Source of the DNA: Suicoccus acidiformans
Lineage (GTDB): Bacteria; Bacillota; Bacilli; Lactobacillales; Aerococcaceae
Length of the DNA: 64,000 nt
Assembly (NCBI RefSeq): GCF_003546865.1
Contig: NZ_CP023434.1
Span: 682,001 to 746,000 of the forward strand
Reading direction: 5' to 3'
The first letter of the stretch is position 1; the number at the start of each line of letters is the position of its first letter. The translations under genes and the position numbers were made by a program. Of this stretch, positions 26,565 to 34,693 are shown piece by piece. Below the pieces are notes generated by a model, which did no database searches, was not told where the DNA came from, and saw only the letters and a list, made by a program, of their open reading frames with translations.

Positions 26565-27242
26565 ATGCAGGGAAATGTGACTGCTACACCTCTTCGGCAA
26601 GAGAGTGTTTTCTACGAGAAGATTACGTTGACACAAGAGGCGCAGCCACCGACAGATAGTGGCCGGCATCGCATTGGGATTTTAGGTGGGACCTTTAATC
26701 CGCCACATCTTGGCCATTTGCTGATGGCAGAACAAGTGGGTAATCAGTTGGAGTTAGATGAAGTTTGGTTTATGCCCACCGCTAAACCGCCTCATGCACC
26801 CGGGAAGAAGACGATTGCCTCCCAGCACCGTTTGGAAATGGTCAAGCTTGCAATTGAAGACAATCCGCTTTTCCGTCTGCAAGACTACGAAGTCAACCAA
26901 GGCGGGAAGAATTACACAGTGGATACGATGAGGCACTTTGTAGAGCAGTATCCGCAATCGGATTTCTATTTCATTATCGGCGCGGACAGTGCGAATGACT
27001 TGCATACTTGGAAAGATATTCACCAATTATCAGAGTTAGTGCAATTTGTCGGCGTGCGCCGTCCGGGAATGCTACCTTATAAAGGAGATATACCGGTATT
27101 ATGGGTAGAGTCCCCTTTAGTGGACATCAGTTCCTCAGAGATTCGTCTGCGGGTTTATTTAGAGCAATCGATTAAATACCAAGTTCCAGCGAAGGTTGAA
27201 GCCTACATTAAAGAACACGAATTGTATGACTTCTCTATGTAA
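26565..27242 (+). CDS. nadD: Nicotinate-nucleotide adenylyltransferase
   Basis: 225 aa. Forms deamido-NAD from nicotinate mononucleotide and ATP. ILGGTFNPPHLGHL gives the nucleotidyltransferase H-x-G-H site near residue 42, and the ISSSEIR motif follows near 188. About 30 residues precede the core domain, more than in most NadD; ATG 26565 has AAAGGAG at suitable distance, and no better start is seen. Feeds NAD pools also used by nadK. Confidence 0.95.
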   Translation: MQGNVTATPLRQESVFYEKITLTQEAQPPTDSGRHRIGILGGTFNPPHLGHLLMAEQVGNQLELDEVWFMPTAKPPHAPGKKTIASQHRLEMVKLAIEDNPLFRLQDYEVNQGGKNYTVDTMRHFVEQYPQSDFYFIIGADSANDLHTWKDIHQLSELVQFVGVRRPGMLPYKGDIPVLWVESPLVDISSSEIRLRVYLEQSIKYQVPAKVEAYIKEHELYDFSM

Positions 27243-27253
27243 GGGAGATAAAG

Positions 27254-27853
27254 ATGACAGATTACCATATTCTATCCATTGATCGAGATACGCTTCTGGC
27301 GGATTTAAGCGAACGCTTAAGCGTTAAACGCTTTGAGCATGTCTTGCGGGTGGAGGCAACGGCTTTGGAATTAGCAGAAGTTTACCAGGTAGACTTCGAA
27401 CGAACAAGTGTCGCTGCTTTGATGCATGATTATGCCAAAGAGATGCCTGACGCGGCCATGCGCGAACTAGCCTTAGCTTATACTGGTGACCCTTTGTTAG
27501 GGGAATTTAATGGAAACTTGTGGCATGGCCCTGCGGCAGCAGAGATTGCGCGCAGCCAATTTGGCTGCCAAGATGTGGAAGTGTTAAAGGCTATTGCAGA
27601 GCATACAATTGGAGCTTTAGGGATGAGTGTACTATCGAAAGTGATCTTTGTGGCGGATTATATTGAACCCAAGCGTAAATTTAAAGCTGTGGATAAGGCG
27701 CGTAAAGTTGCTTTTGAAGACTTGGACCAAGCGGTCTTATTGAAGATGGCAGGTTCGATTCGTAAATTAATCAAAGACAGTGAGTTAATCTACTTACCAA
27801 GTATTGAAAATTATAATGCTTTTGTTAAGAAGACAAGCAGCAAAACCATTTAG
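27254..27853 (+). CDS. yqeK: HD-domain hydrolase YqeK (diadenosine tetraphosphatase)
   Basis: 199 aa. HD superfamily metal sites: His in FEHVLRVE, HD in LMHDYAKEM, then WHGPAAAEIA and EHTIG, ending with VADYIEPKRKF. Family members cleave Ap4A symmetrically to ADP. GGGAGAT precedes ATG 27254, 11 bp after nadD; the nadD-yqeK pair is highly conserved. Confidence 0.94.
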   Translation: MTDYHILSIDRDTLLADLSERLSVKRFEHVLRVEATALELAEVYQVDFERTSVAALMHDYAKEMPDAAMRELALAYTGDPLLGEFNGNLWHGPAAAEIARSQFGCQDVEVLKAIAEHTIGALGMSVLSKVIFVADYIEPKRKFKAVDKARKVAFEDLDQAVLLKMAGSIRKLIKDSELIYLPSIENYNAFVKKTSSKTI

Positions 27854-27861
27854 GAGGTATT

Positions 27862-28221
27862 ATGGTTCAAACAACAGAACAACATTTAGAAACAGTGATT
27901 CGCGCAGCTGATGACCGTTTAGGGCAGAATATTATGGCTCTGGATGTGCAGGGAATAACCCCGATTGCTGATTATTTCGTCATTATGGATGCGAAGAATG
28001 AGCGACAATTAGATGCCGTGGTGCAAGCGATTCTTGATGCTTGTGCCGAAGCAGATATTCCGGTTAAGAGCATTGAAGGTCAACAGGGAGGTCGCTGGGT
28101 ATTGATTGACTTGTATGATATTGTCGTACATGTCTTCCACTTTACGGAGCGGGCTCATTATAATATAGAGAAGAATTGGCAGGATGCTCCACTTGTTGAT
28201 ATTCACGAATGGTTGACATAA
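27862..28221 (+). CDS. rsfS: Ribosome silencing factor RsfS
   Basis: 119 aa. Binds bL14/uL14 and blocks subunit joining in starvation. Family motifs ADYFVIMDAKNERQLDAVV and EGQQGGRWVLIDLYDIVVHVF are clear. AGGAGG precedes ATG 27862. Follows yqeK by 8 bp. Confidence 0.96.
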   Translation: MVQTTEQHLETVIRAADDRLGQNIMALDVQGITPIADYFVIMDAKNERQLDAVVQAILDACAEADIPVKSIEGQQGGRWVLIDLYDIVVHVFHFTERAHYNIEKNWQDAPLVDIHEWLT

Positions 28222-28223
28222 AC

Positions 28224-28964
28224 ATGGCTTTTCGGGATATATCAGACGTCTATGATCGCTTTAATAATGCGGAAGCATACATGGACTGGTTTGGTCTTAT
28301 GTTTCAATTACTGCCCCAAGGAACTCAACGCTTTTTAGATTTAGGCTGTGGAACAGGTTTATTAACGCAAATGCTAGCTGCTCTAGCTGATGAAGCGGTG
28401 GGTATCGACGTAGATTCTGGGATGATTGATAAGGCACTAAAAGCTGAGACGGTAGAAAATCTACATTTCGAGCAGATGGATATGACCACATTAACCTTTG
28501 CCGATGAGAGCTTTACACTTCTGACCGCTTTTCTTGATACCCTATGTTTCCTACCTAATCTAGCTAGTATTAAGCAGACTTTAGCTGAGGCTTACCGCGT
28601 CTTAAAGCCTGGGGGCCTATTCGTATTTGACGTATGGCAACCAGAACAGATGACTGATGTTTTCGATGGCTTTAACTACAGTGATGTGGATGAAAAAGGT
28701 GCCCTATTGTGGCACAGTTTCTGCACATCAGAAGAGGAGCCTTACCAAGTGGAGCACTATTTGACCGTTTTCGATGAGAGAGAGTCTGGATTTTATGAAC
28801 GGCTGGAGACTACTTTGACTGAGCGGACCTATGAACTGGAGACTTATCGACAAGCTTTGATGCAAGTAGGTTTTGCCGAAGCGAATATTCAGCTTTTAGA
28901 TGAAGCAGCTTGGGAGCAATATCCTGAATTTGCGGGACGTTTCGTCTTTATCGTTGAGAAATAG
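28224..28964 (+). CDS. Class I SAM-dependent methyltransferase (YqeM-like)
   Basis: 246 aa. SAM-binding motif I is FLDLGCGTGLLT near residue 41, and motif II-like VGIDVDSGMID follows. N-terminal FRDISDVYDRFNN matches the YqeM group. The function of these proteins is not known. ATG 28224 gives the usual N terminus, with ATG 28209 possible; both have weak ribosome sites, suggesting coupling to rsfS. Confidence 0.85.
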   Translation: MAFRDISDVYDRFNNAEAYMDWFGLMFQLLPQGTQRFLDLGCGTGLLTQMLAALADEAVGIDVDSGMIDKALKAETVENLHFEQMDMTTLTFADESFTLLTAFLDTLCFLPNLASIKQTLAEAYRVLKPGGLFVFDVWQPEQMTDVFDGFNYSDVDEKGALLWHSFCTSEEEPYQVEHYLTVFDERESGFYERLETTLTERTYELETYRQALMQVGFAEANIQLLDEAAWEQYPEFAGRFVFIVEK

Positions 28965-28972
28965 GTGAACTG

Positions 28973-30136
28973 GTGAAAGCACTTGGAATTATTGCTGAAT
29001 ACAACCCCTTTCATTGGGGTCATGCTTATCAGTTGGCTAAAGCGCGCCAATTAGCAGGCGACTGTCCCATCATCGTCTTAATGAGTGGTAACGTCGTGCA
29101 ACGCGGTGAATTTGCAGTATTAGACAAATGGACAAGGGCGAGACTGGCTTTAAGCTATGGGGCTGATGTAGTGATTGAAGCACCCATCACTGCGACCCTT
29201 CAAGGGGCAGACTATTTCGCCAGCAAACATATACAATTGTTGGCTAAATTGGGTATTGATGCCTTCCTTTTCGGGACTGAGCAGGCGCAAGTGTCAGACT
29301 TGGAAGCTTTGCTGGATTTTCAAGAAAGGCATGCTGATGCGCTGGATGACGGCATTCAGAAATATTTGCAGAAGGGCCACTCTTATGCGGCCAGTGTGGA
29401 ATTAGCAATGCAAGCAATCTACGACGCGCCGGCAAATTTCCAGCGGGATGCACCCAATCACCTGCTCTCTCTGCAATATTTAAGGGCTAATCGTCAGTTA
29501 GCGAAGCCTTTGACACCTTTATCTCTCCAGCGGGTGCAGGCTTTCCAAGGCCATAAAGTTCTTAGTGGCAGTCAAATCCGTCAGGCTTTAAGTGCAGGTA
29601 AGTTACTTGAAGATAGTGTTCCTCCGGAAACCTATCAAGTTCTACTGGATGCTGCCTTACCCCAGATGGAAGCGTACTATCCAATGCTACGTTACCGCGT
29701 GTTGACCTTATCTAAAACAGATTTGGCCAATATGTACGGAATACGTGAAGGAATTGAAGCACGCTTTATGGCAGCTTGCCAAGAGCATACTAGTTTTGAA
29801 GCCTTTACCCAGTATATGATATCTAAACGCTGGACACGGGCCAGTATTCAACGTTTAAGTATGCATGTTCTTTTAAATCATCAGCTGGATACTTGGCAAC
29901 AAGCCGATATTGACACGAAAGCCAAACCAGCTTTACGTATATTGGGGATGAGCCAGCGAGGCCAAGCTTGGTTGAAGCACGTCGATACAGAACAAGTGGA
30001 CTTATTCAGTAATTTAAAGCAGAAGCATTTTCCTAGATATGAGTTAAATTATCAGGCTGATCAAGTAATGCAATTAGGTGACTGGCAAAGTGTCCCAGAG
30101 CAGAATCGGTCGCGTTTCCCTATGATAATTCGCTAA
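28973..30136 (+). CDS. tmcAL: tRNA(Met) cytidine acetate ligase TmcAL
   Basis: 387 aa. Makes N4-acetylcytidine at the wobble base of elongator tRNA(Met) from acetate and ATP. LGIIAEYNPFHWGHAYQL is the nucleotidyltransferase-like ATP site at the N terminus, followed by LMSGNVVQRGEFAVLDKW. Start is GTG 28973. The stop codon and the last three sense codons fall within the 30-bp target duplication of the IS1202-like element, but the gene is intact. In Bacillus the next genes are yceD (ylbN) and rpmF, which here lie past the insertion. Confidence 0.94.
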   Translation: MKALGIIAEYNPFHWGHAYQLAKARQLAGDCPIIVLMSGNVVQRGEFAVLDKWTRARLALSYGADVVIEAPITATLQGADYFASKHIQLLAKLGIDAFLFGTEQAQVSDLEALLDFQERHADALDDGIQKYLQKGHSYAASVELAMQAIYDAPANFQRDAPNHLLSLQYLRANRQLAKPLTPLSLQRVQAFQGHKVLSGSQIRQALSAGKLLEDSVPPETYQVLLDAALPQMEAYYPMLRYRVLTLSKTDLANMYGIREGIEARFMAACQEHTSFEAFTQYMISKRWTRASIQRLSMHVLLNHQLDTWQQADIDTKAKPALRILGMSQRGQAWLKHVDTEQVDLFSNLKQKHFPRYELNYQADQVMQLGDWQSVPEQNRSRFPMIIR

Positions 30137-30154
30137 AAAAATACAAAGAAGGAT
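30125..30154. repeat. Left target-site duplication of IS1202-like copy 2 (30 bp)
   Basis: Identical to 31795-31824. It contains the last codons and stop of tmcAL. Confidence 0.92.
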
Positions 30155-31794
30155 GTCAAGCACAAATGAAAATGTCCCGATTTTTTGTTTTTTAACGTGC
30201 AAAGAAAGGGAGTAAAAAACTACCGCGCTTCGCTTGGTTGCTTCGCAATAAAGGGCGATACAAAGAGCGCATCGCCCTTCATCACGAAGGATCAAGATGT
30301 CACTTCAACTAGCTCTTTTTTCTTTATGTATTCTTGTTTCTTTAGATATTGTTGATAAGATTGAGCTTTCCACGGATGCGACATGGGTGGAATGTGTGGC
30401 TTCGGTTTAGGTTGAGCTTCCTGAATATCCAGTGTTTTAGACACAGCTTGGTGTGACGGCATTTCAATCAGCTCAAAGAGTTGATTTTTATGAGAGACAA
30501 AGAGTTGTTGATTACGAGTGCTAATAACCATGACTTTCGTTTTTCTTGGCAAATAGACTTGCTGCCCATGCTGGTCGTAAAGATGATAGACTTGGTTGTT
30601 GTATCGAACGGTATGACCAGAGTGAATGACACGTAGGGCAAATTTAGCGAGGATCTGATTGAGATTTGTGTCTGCTGATAGTTTTTCAAAGGCATTTATG
30701 CTATCTTTAATGGGGTGAGCGAATTTTTGATTAAACTGCGGGAGGTAGTCCCTTAGAAACTGATTCGCTTCATCCATATTGCGGATACCACTTAACCGCA
30801 TTTCTTGAAGTAAGCGGTTTTGAAATGTACCGAAAAGACGTTCAATACGTCCTTTAGCTTGGGGGACTGAGGTCGCTTCCAGTTCAATTCCGAGTGTCTG
30901 GCAAGCATATCCGTATTGAGTGAGGGCCTGCTCTTCAAGAGCAGCGCCCTTTTTTGGTGCGTGGGCCCCTGAGAAGATACTGCGATAATCCGTCAAAATG
31001 CGATGAGGAATACCGTAGTGGGTCAGGAATTGATGTGAGACTTGGTAATAGCCTTCAAGCGTCTCCTGTGCCGCGAAATAAGCGCCTACGACCGTGCCAG
31101 TGGCATCATCAATGGCGGCATGGAGGTAGTAATCGTTCTCATCCGCCTCAAACCATGGATGCTGTGAGGCATCCATTTGAAGCAGTTCCCCAGCATATTT
31201 GCATCGAGGACGACTCGGGTGTGCTTTTGAGTTTTCAACGATTTGAACCCCCTGTAAGGTATCTTTTTCGTGATGGGTTAAGCCTTTCTTGTCCGCTTTG
31301 TCTTCGAGCTCTTTAGCGACACGCCGTTTAGTTCGACGGGTAGCCAGAGGCGAGACAATGTGCACTTCCTTCAAGATATTTCTCAGCGAGCTTTCAGAGA
31401 GGTGTTCCCCCTCAACTTCTTGAAGTTTTTCATGGAAGTGCGTGAAGTTAAAGTCATAGTATTTCGAGCGATAGAGCTGAACAATTCGTTTTCGAGTATG
31501 ACGGTCAATGGTTGTAGAAGGTTTGCGGTTGGCATTCTTGTGTCTGAAGCCTTTTCGCCCCTCTTGTTTGTATTTAAGAATCAATCGATTGATCTGTCGT
31601 CTGGATAAGTTTAATTCCACTTCAGCACGAGCTTTGGATTTCCGTCCATTGACGACGGCCTTGATGATATTATATTTATGTTTCTCATTCATGTTAAGAT
31701 AATCCTCCATTGAGATCCCTCCTTAGCTTTACTATACACTAAAGTGGGACATTTTCATTTACGTTCACTTGAGACATTATCATTTGTGGATGAA
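30155..31794 (-). mobile_element. IS1202-like (ISNCY) insertion sequence, copy 2
   Basis: 1,640 bp, same orientation and apparently identical sequence to 10054-11693, flanked by an exact 30-bp duplication. It separates tmcAL from yceD-rpmF. The right junction abuts a consensus promoter for yceD. Two identical copies 18.4 kb apart in direct orientation make recombination and deletion of the intervening DNA possible. Confidence 0.92.
30292..31710 (-). CDS. IS1202-like (ISNCY family) DDE transposase, copy 2
   Basis: 472 aa, residue-for-residue the same as the protein of copy 1, with the same HTH, the catalytic Asp in QMDASQHPW, Asp in LTDYRSIF and Glu in GRIERLFG, and AAGGAGG before its ATG. 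Appears intact. A terminator-like hairpin follows its stop, as in copy 1. Confidence 0.9.
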   Translation of the reverse strand: MEDYLNMNEKHKYNIIKAVVNGRKSKARAEVELNLSRRQINRLILKYKQEGRKGFRHKNANRKPSTTIDRHTRKRIVQLYRSKYYDFNFTHFHEKLQEVEGEHLSESSLRNILKEVHIVSPLATRRTKRRVAKELEDKADKKGLTHHEKDTLQGVQIVENSKAHPSRPRCKYAGELLQMDASQHPWFEADENDYYLHAAIDDATGTVVGAYFAAQETLEGYYQVSHQFLTHYGIPHRILTDYRSIFSGAHAPKKGAALEEQALTQYGYACQTLGIELEATSVPQAKGRIERLFGTFQNRLLQEMRLSGIRNMDEANQFLRDYLPQFNQKFAHPIKDSINAFEKLSADTNLNQILAKFALRVIHSGHTVRYNNQVYHLYDQHGQQVYLPRKTKVMVISTRNQQLFVSHKNQLFELIEMPSHQAVSKTLDIQEAQPKPKPHIPPMSHPWKAQSYQQYLKKQEYIKKKELVEVTS

Positions 31795-31824
31795 ATAATT
31801 CGCTAAAAAAATACAAAGAAGGAT
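31795..31824. repeat. Right target-site duplication of IS1202-like copy 2
   Basis: Exact copy of 30125-30154. Its final T is the first base of the yceD promoter -35, the same geometry as in copy 1. Confidence 0.92.
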
Positions 31825-31852
31825 TGACAAGGATTCTATTCTTCAATATAAT
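31824..31852 (+). promoter_or_regulatory. Consensus promoter of yceD-rpmF
   Basis: Perfect TTGACA (31824-31829), 17-nt spacer, perfect TATAAT (31847-31852). Confidence 0.9.
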
Positions 31853-31880
31853 GAATCTTGTCGTTTTAGAGGTGAGAAAG

Positions 31881-32441
31881 ATGAAATGGACGATTCGAGA
31901 AATTCGTGAGCATCCTGAAGAGATTGTTCCTTTTGATGAAACATCTGATATCAAAGCGGAATTAATCAAACGCGATGATTCGATTATCGATGTTGAACCT
32001 GTTCGGATTTCTGGGTATTTCGTTGAAGTTGATGAGAGTTTCCTCCTTCATGCTGAAGTGGAAGCAACTTTAACTGTACCTTCAAGTCGTAGTCTAAAAC
32101 CCGTAACAATCGAACTCAATGTCCCTATTCGAGAGCGTTATGTCTACCCGAATAGTCAGGTGGCAATGGATACAACCGAAGAGGTTGTGCTGGAATTAGA
32201 AGAGGAAGCCATTGACTTAGCTGTTGCAGCTATCGATGCGATTCTCTTGAATATTCCTATGCAAGTATTGGCACCGGAAGAAGAGCAAAGCGATTTACCT
32301 TCGGGTTCAGATTGGACTGTTTTGACTGAGGAAGCGTTTATTCAACAGAAAGAACAAGAAAAAGCTGAATCCATTGATCCACGCTTTGCATCCCTCAAGA
32401 CGCTACTCGAACAATCGGATACGAGTGAAGGAAAAGACTGA
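31881..32441 (+). CDS. YceD-family protein (DUF177)
   Basis: 186 aa acidic cytoplasmic protein encoded before rpmF across bacteria; plant and bacterial relatives affect 23S rRNA accumulation. The usual opening is [20 protein letters not shown]. The C-terminal part is Glu/Asp-rich ([27 protein letters not shown]). GAGGTGAG before ATG 31881 selects this start; TTG 31824 would lie in the promoter. Now driven only by the promoter next to the IS. Confidence 0.9.
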   Translation: MKWTIREIREHPEEIVPFDETSDIKAELIKRDDSIIDVEPVRISGYFVEVDESFLLHAEVEATLTVPSSRSLKPVTIELNVPIRERYVYPNSQVAMDTTEEVVLELEEEAIDLAVAAIDAILLNIPMQVLAPEEEQSDLPSGSDWTVLTEEAFIQQKEQEKAESIDPRFASLKTLLEQSDTSEGKD

Positions 32442-32457
32442 TAATGGAGGTGTAATC

Positions 32458-32634
32458 ATGGCAGTACCAAAACGTAAAACATCTAAAGCTAGCAAAAGAA
32501 AACGTCGTACGCATAAAAAATTAAGCTTGCCAGGCATCAATAGCTGCCCGAACTGTGGTGAATTTAAATTAAGCCACCGTGTATGTAACTCATGCGGTCA
32601 CTATGATGGAAAGCAAGTTGCATCAGCTGAATAA
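32458..32634 (+). CDS. rpmF: Ribosomal protein bL32 (zinc-binding form)
   Basis: 58 aa. The opening [17 protein letters not shown] and two CxxC pairs (SCPNCG, VCNSCG) give the zinc-containing C+ paralogue. GGAGGTG precedes ATG 32458. Short 16-bp gap from yceD. Confidence 0.96.
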   Translation: MAVPKRKTSKASKRKRRTHKKLSLPGINSCPNCGEFKLSHRVCNSCGHYDGKQVASAE

Positions 32635-32643
32635 TTGTATTTG

Positions 32644-32672
32644 AGACCTGTGGATTCCGCAGGTTTTTTTGT
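32644..32672 (+). terminator. Terminator after rpmF
   Basis: ACCTGTGG/CCGCAGGT stem followed by seven T's. Confidence 0.85.
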
Positions 32673-32820
32673 TATGTTTAGTATAGTGTATTAATACTAC
32701 TCCACAATCTGGAAGCGATCTATTCTAAGGCAGTAGCTTCTTATATGTTTAAAGGATAGGCAGTTGAGCAGATGGGAAGGATAAACTTTGCGATGGTATT
32801 AATATATCGGAGGTGGAAAG

Positions 32821-33696
32821 ATGCTTTTAAGCAAGAAAGAGCGTACAAAGGCTTGGCTAATGGATGATGCACATCCGACTTTGCGCTGTATACACTGTCA
32901 GGGCCCTTTAGCCTTGGATGAGAGTAGCTTGGTATGTCCGCAGCAACATCGCTTTGATATTAGTCGGCAGGGTTATGTGAATTTATTGAAGGGTTCACTT
33001 CGCGATCAATATTCTAAAGAGCTTTTCCAAGCAAGGCGGCAAGTTATTGAAGACAGTGAGTTTTACCAAGCTTTACATGAGGCTTTGGCACAAATACTAA
33101 TGGACTTCAAATTAGAGAGCAGGCCAGGTCTGGATGCTGGGAGTGGGGAAGCCAGCCACCTTTACCAGGTATGCCAAAGACTTATGACGTGTCCACCGGT
33201 CATCGCCATGGATATTACGAAAGATGCTGTGCAAATGGCTACGACTTATGCTGGAGATATGTTGCCTGTGGTGGGTGATTTAGGGAATATACCGGTGATG
33301 GACGCAAGCTTAGGTTGGGTGTTGTCGATTTTCTCACCGGCGAATTATCAAGAATTTAAGCGCATTCTTGATTCAGATGGTTTACTGATTAAAGTGCTTC
33401 CTAATGCCGGTTACTTAAGAGAAATTCGCCAGGCCATTCATAAGCTTTCGGGCAAGCCATTAGAAACATATAGTAATCAAGAGGTCTATGAGCATTTCGC
33501 CAAGCAGGTTAAAGTGCTTCACCAAGAACGTGTTGTTCAAGTGTGTCCCCTGAGTGATAGTGATTTAGGGGCGTTAGTTGAGATGACGCCGCTCACTTGG
33601 CAATTATCCAGTGAAGAGCGTCAAGGTCTTATAAGTAAATTAAAGGGCCGAGCGACTTTGGATGTTAGTATTCTTGTGGGACGCTTTGAAAAATAA
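32821..33696 (+). CDS. rlmA: 23S rRNA guanine-N1 methyltransferase, RlmA family
   Basis: 291 aa. The N-terminal zinc knuckle is LRCIHCQGPL with VCPQQHRFD. The SAM site is GLDAGSGEASHL near residue 103, followed by VIAMDITKDAVQMA. Members methylate G745 or G748 in helix 35 of 23S rRNA; in Gram-positives the target is G748 (RlmA-II/TlrB type), which can change tylosin sensitivity. The YVNLLKG segment is a family hallmark. GGAGGTG precedes ATG 32821. Confidence 0.9.
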   Translation: MLLSKKERTKAWLMDDAHPTLRCIHCQGPLALDESSLVCPQQHRFDISRQGYVNLLKGSLRDQYSKELFQARRQVIEDSEFYQALHEALAQILMDFKLESRPGLDAGSGEASHLYQVCQRLMTCPPVIAMDITKDAVQMATTYAGDMLPVVGDLGNIPVMDASLGWVLSIFSPANYQEFKRILDSDGLLIKVLPNAGYLREIRQAIHKLSGKPLETYSNQEVYEHFAKQVKVLHQERVVQVCPLSDSDLGALVEMTPLTWQLSSEERQGLISKLKGRATLDVSILVGRFEK

Positions 33697-33704
33697 GCAT
33701 AGTC

Positions 33705-33734
33705 ATTGACCTTTATTGACCAATCAGCTATACT
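33705..33734 (+). promoter_or_regulatory. CtsR-type operator over the clpP promoter
   Basis: Two tandem heptads ATTGACC at 33705-33711 and 33715-33721, separated by 3 nt, match the CtsR arrangement (reverse GGTCAAx-N3-GGTCAAx). The first overlaps TTGACC (-35, 33706-33711), with a 17-nt spacer to TATACT (33729-33734). Confidence 0.75.
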
Positions 33735-33763
33735 ACTTATAGTGAAAAAAAGGAGGATACCGA

Positions 33764-34357
33764 ATGAATCTAGTACCTACAGTAATTGAACAAACATCGC
33801 GTGGTGAACGCGCTTATGATATTTACTCTCGGTTATTAAAAGACCGCATTATTATGTTAAGTGGGCAAATTGATGATAATGTTGCCAACAGTGTCATTGC
33901 TCAACTACTATTCTTGGAAGCACAAGACCCTGAAAAGGATATTTACCTTTATATTAACTCTCCAGGTGGGAGTGTGACTGCCGGGATGGCAATGTACGAT
34001 ACGATGAACTTTATCAATGCTGATGTGCAAACAATCGTTATTGGTATGGCTGCTTCGATGGCCTCTGTTTTACTTGCAGCAGGAACTAAAGGGAAACGCT
34101 TTGCCTTGCCGAATGCTGAAGTAATGATTCACCAACCCCTTGGTGGTGCGCAAGGTCAGGCGACTGAAATCGAAATTGCTGCGCGTCATATCTTACAAAC
34201 GCGGGAGCGCTTAAATAAAATCTTGAGTGAAAAAACCGGCCAACCTATAGAAGTTATTGAGAAAGATACAGATCGGGATAACTTTATGACTGCTGAAGCA
34301 GCCTTAGAATATGGCTTGATTGATGCAATTATGGAGAATAATAAGAATATGAAGTAA
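33764..34357 (+). CDS. clpP: ATP-dependent Clp protease proteolytic subunit
   Basis: 197 aa serine protease forming the tetradecameric barrel with ClpX/ClpC/ClpE. Catalytic Ser in [15 protein letters not shown] near residue 98, His in [14 protein letters not shown] near 123, and Asp in the [10 protein letters not shown] segment near 172. AAAGGAGG precedes ATG 33764. The CtsR-type operator predicts heat and protein-stress induction. Confidence 0.97.
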   Translation: MNLVPTVIEQTSRGERAYDIYSRLLKDRIIMLSGQIDDNVANSVIAQLLFLEAQDPEKDIYLYINSPGGSVTAGMAMYDTMNFINADVQTIVIGMAASMASVLLAAGTKGKRFALPNAEVMIHQPLGGAQGQATEIEIAARHILQTRERLNKILSEKTGQPIEVIEKDTDRDNFMTAEAALEYGLIDAIMENNKNMK

Positions 34358-34377
34358 GCGGACACTAACGGCTATAT

Positions 34378-34412
34378 GGGCGCATCCATTTTTATGGGTG
34401 TGTCTTTTTTTG
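34378..34412 (+). terminator. Terminator after clpP
   Basis: GGCGCATCCAT pairs imperfectly with ATGGGTGTGTC, followed by a T run. Confidence 0.75.
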
Positions 34413-34577
34413 CTTTGTTAAGGAACTTACAAGCTACTAGAATATGGCTTATTATTTGGCTAATGATGGTCTTATCCTAAATATAGGCTGATTTGGGCAG
34501 GTACCGAAAGAAAGGGAGTCGAATAATTATGGACATAAAATGACCAGTAATAAATCTGAGTATTTCGTGTGAAGACC

Positions 34578-34606
34578 TTGCGATTTACTGATAGAAATGG
34601 TAGTAT
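34578..34606 (+). promoter_or_regulatory. Putative promoter of the cggR-gap operon
   Basis: TTGCGA at 34578-34583, 17-nt spacer, TAGTAT at 34601-34606. Moderate match to consensus. Confidence 0.5.
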
Positions 34607-34645
34607 AGTGTTGTGACGAATATGAAGTTTTATGAGAACATTAGC

Positions 34646-34676
34646 TGACCAATAAAGTTTCACTTGGTCATTTTTT
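34646..34676 (+). terminator. Intrinsic terminator in the cggR leader
   Basis: TGACCAA/TTGGTCA stem with an 11-nt loop and six T's, placed between the predicted promoter and the cggR ribosome binding site. It may attenuate the glycolytic operon. Confidence 0.7.
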
Positions 34677-34693
34677 GTCCATAGGAGGGGCGC

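Larger units (their letters stand above)
34358..34693. other. Intergenic region between clpP and cggR
   Basis: 336 bp with a clpP terminator at 34378-34412, a promoter at 34578-34606 and an intrinsic terminator just before cggR. The middle (34413-34570) shows no gene or motif that I can identify; it is a possible place for CggR operators. Confidence 0.6.

Noticed and set aside
34413-34570. T-box or other known riboswitch before cggR
   Set aside because: No T-box core sequence and no specifier-like stem; nothing recognisable.
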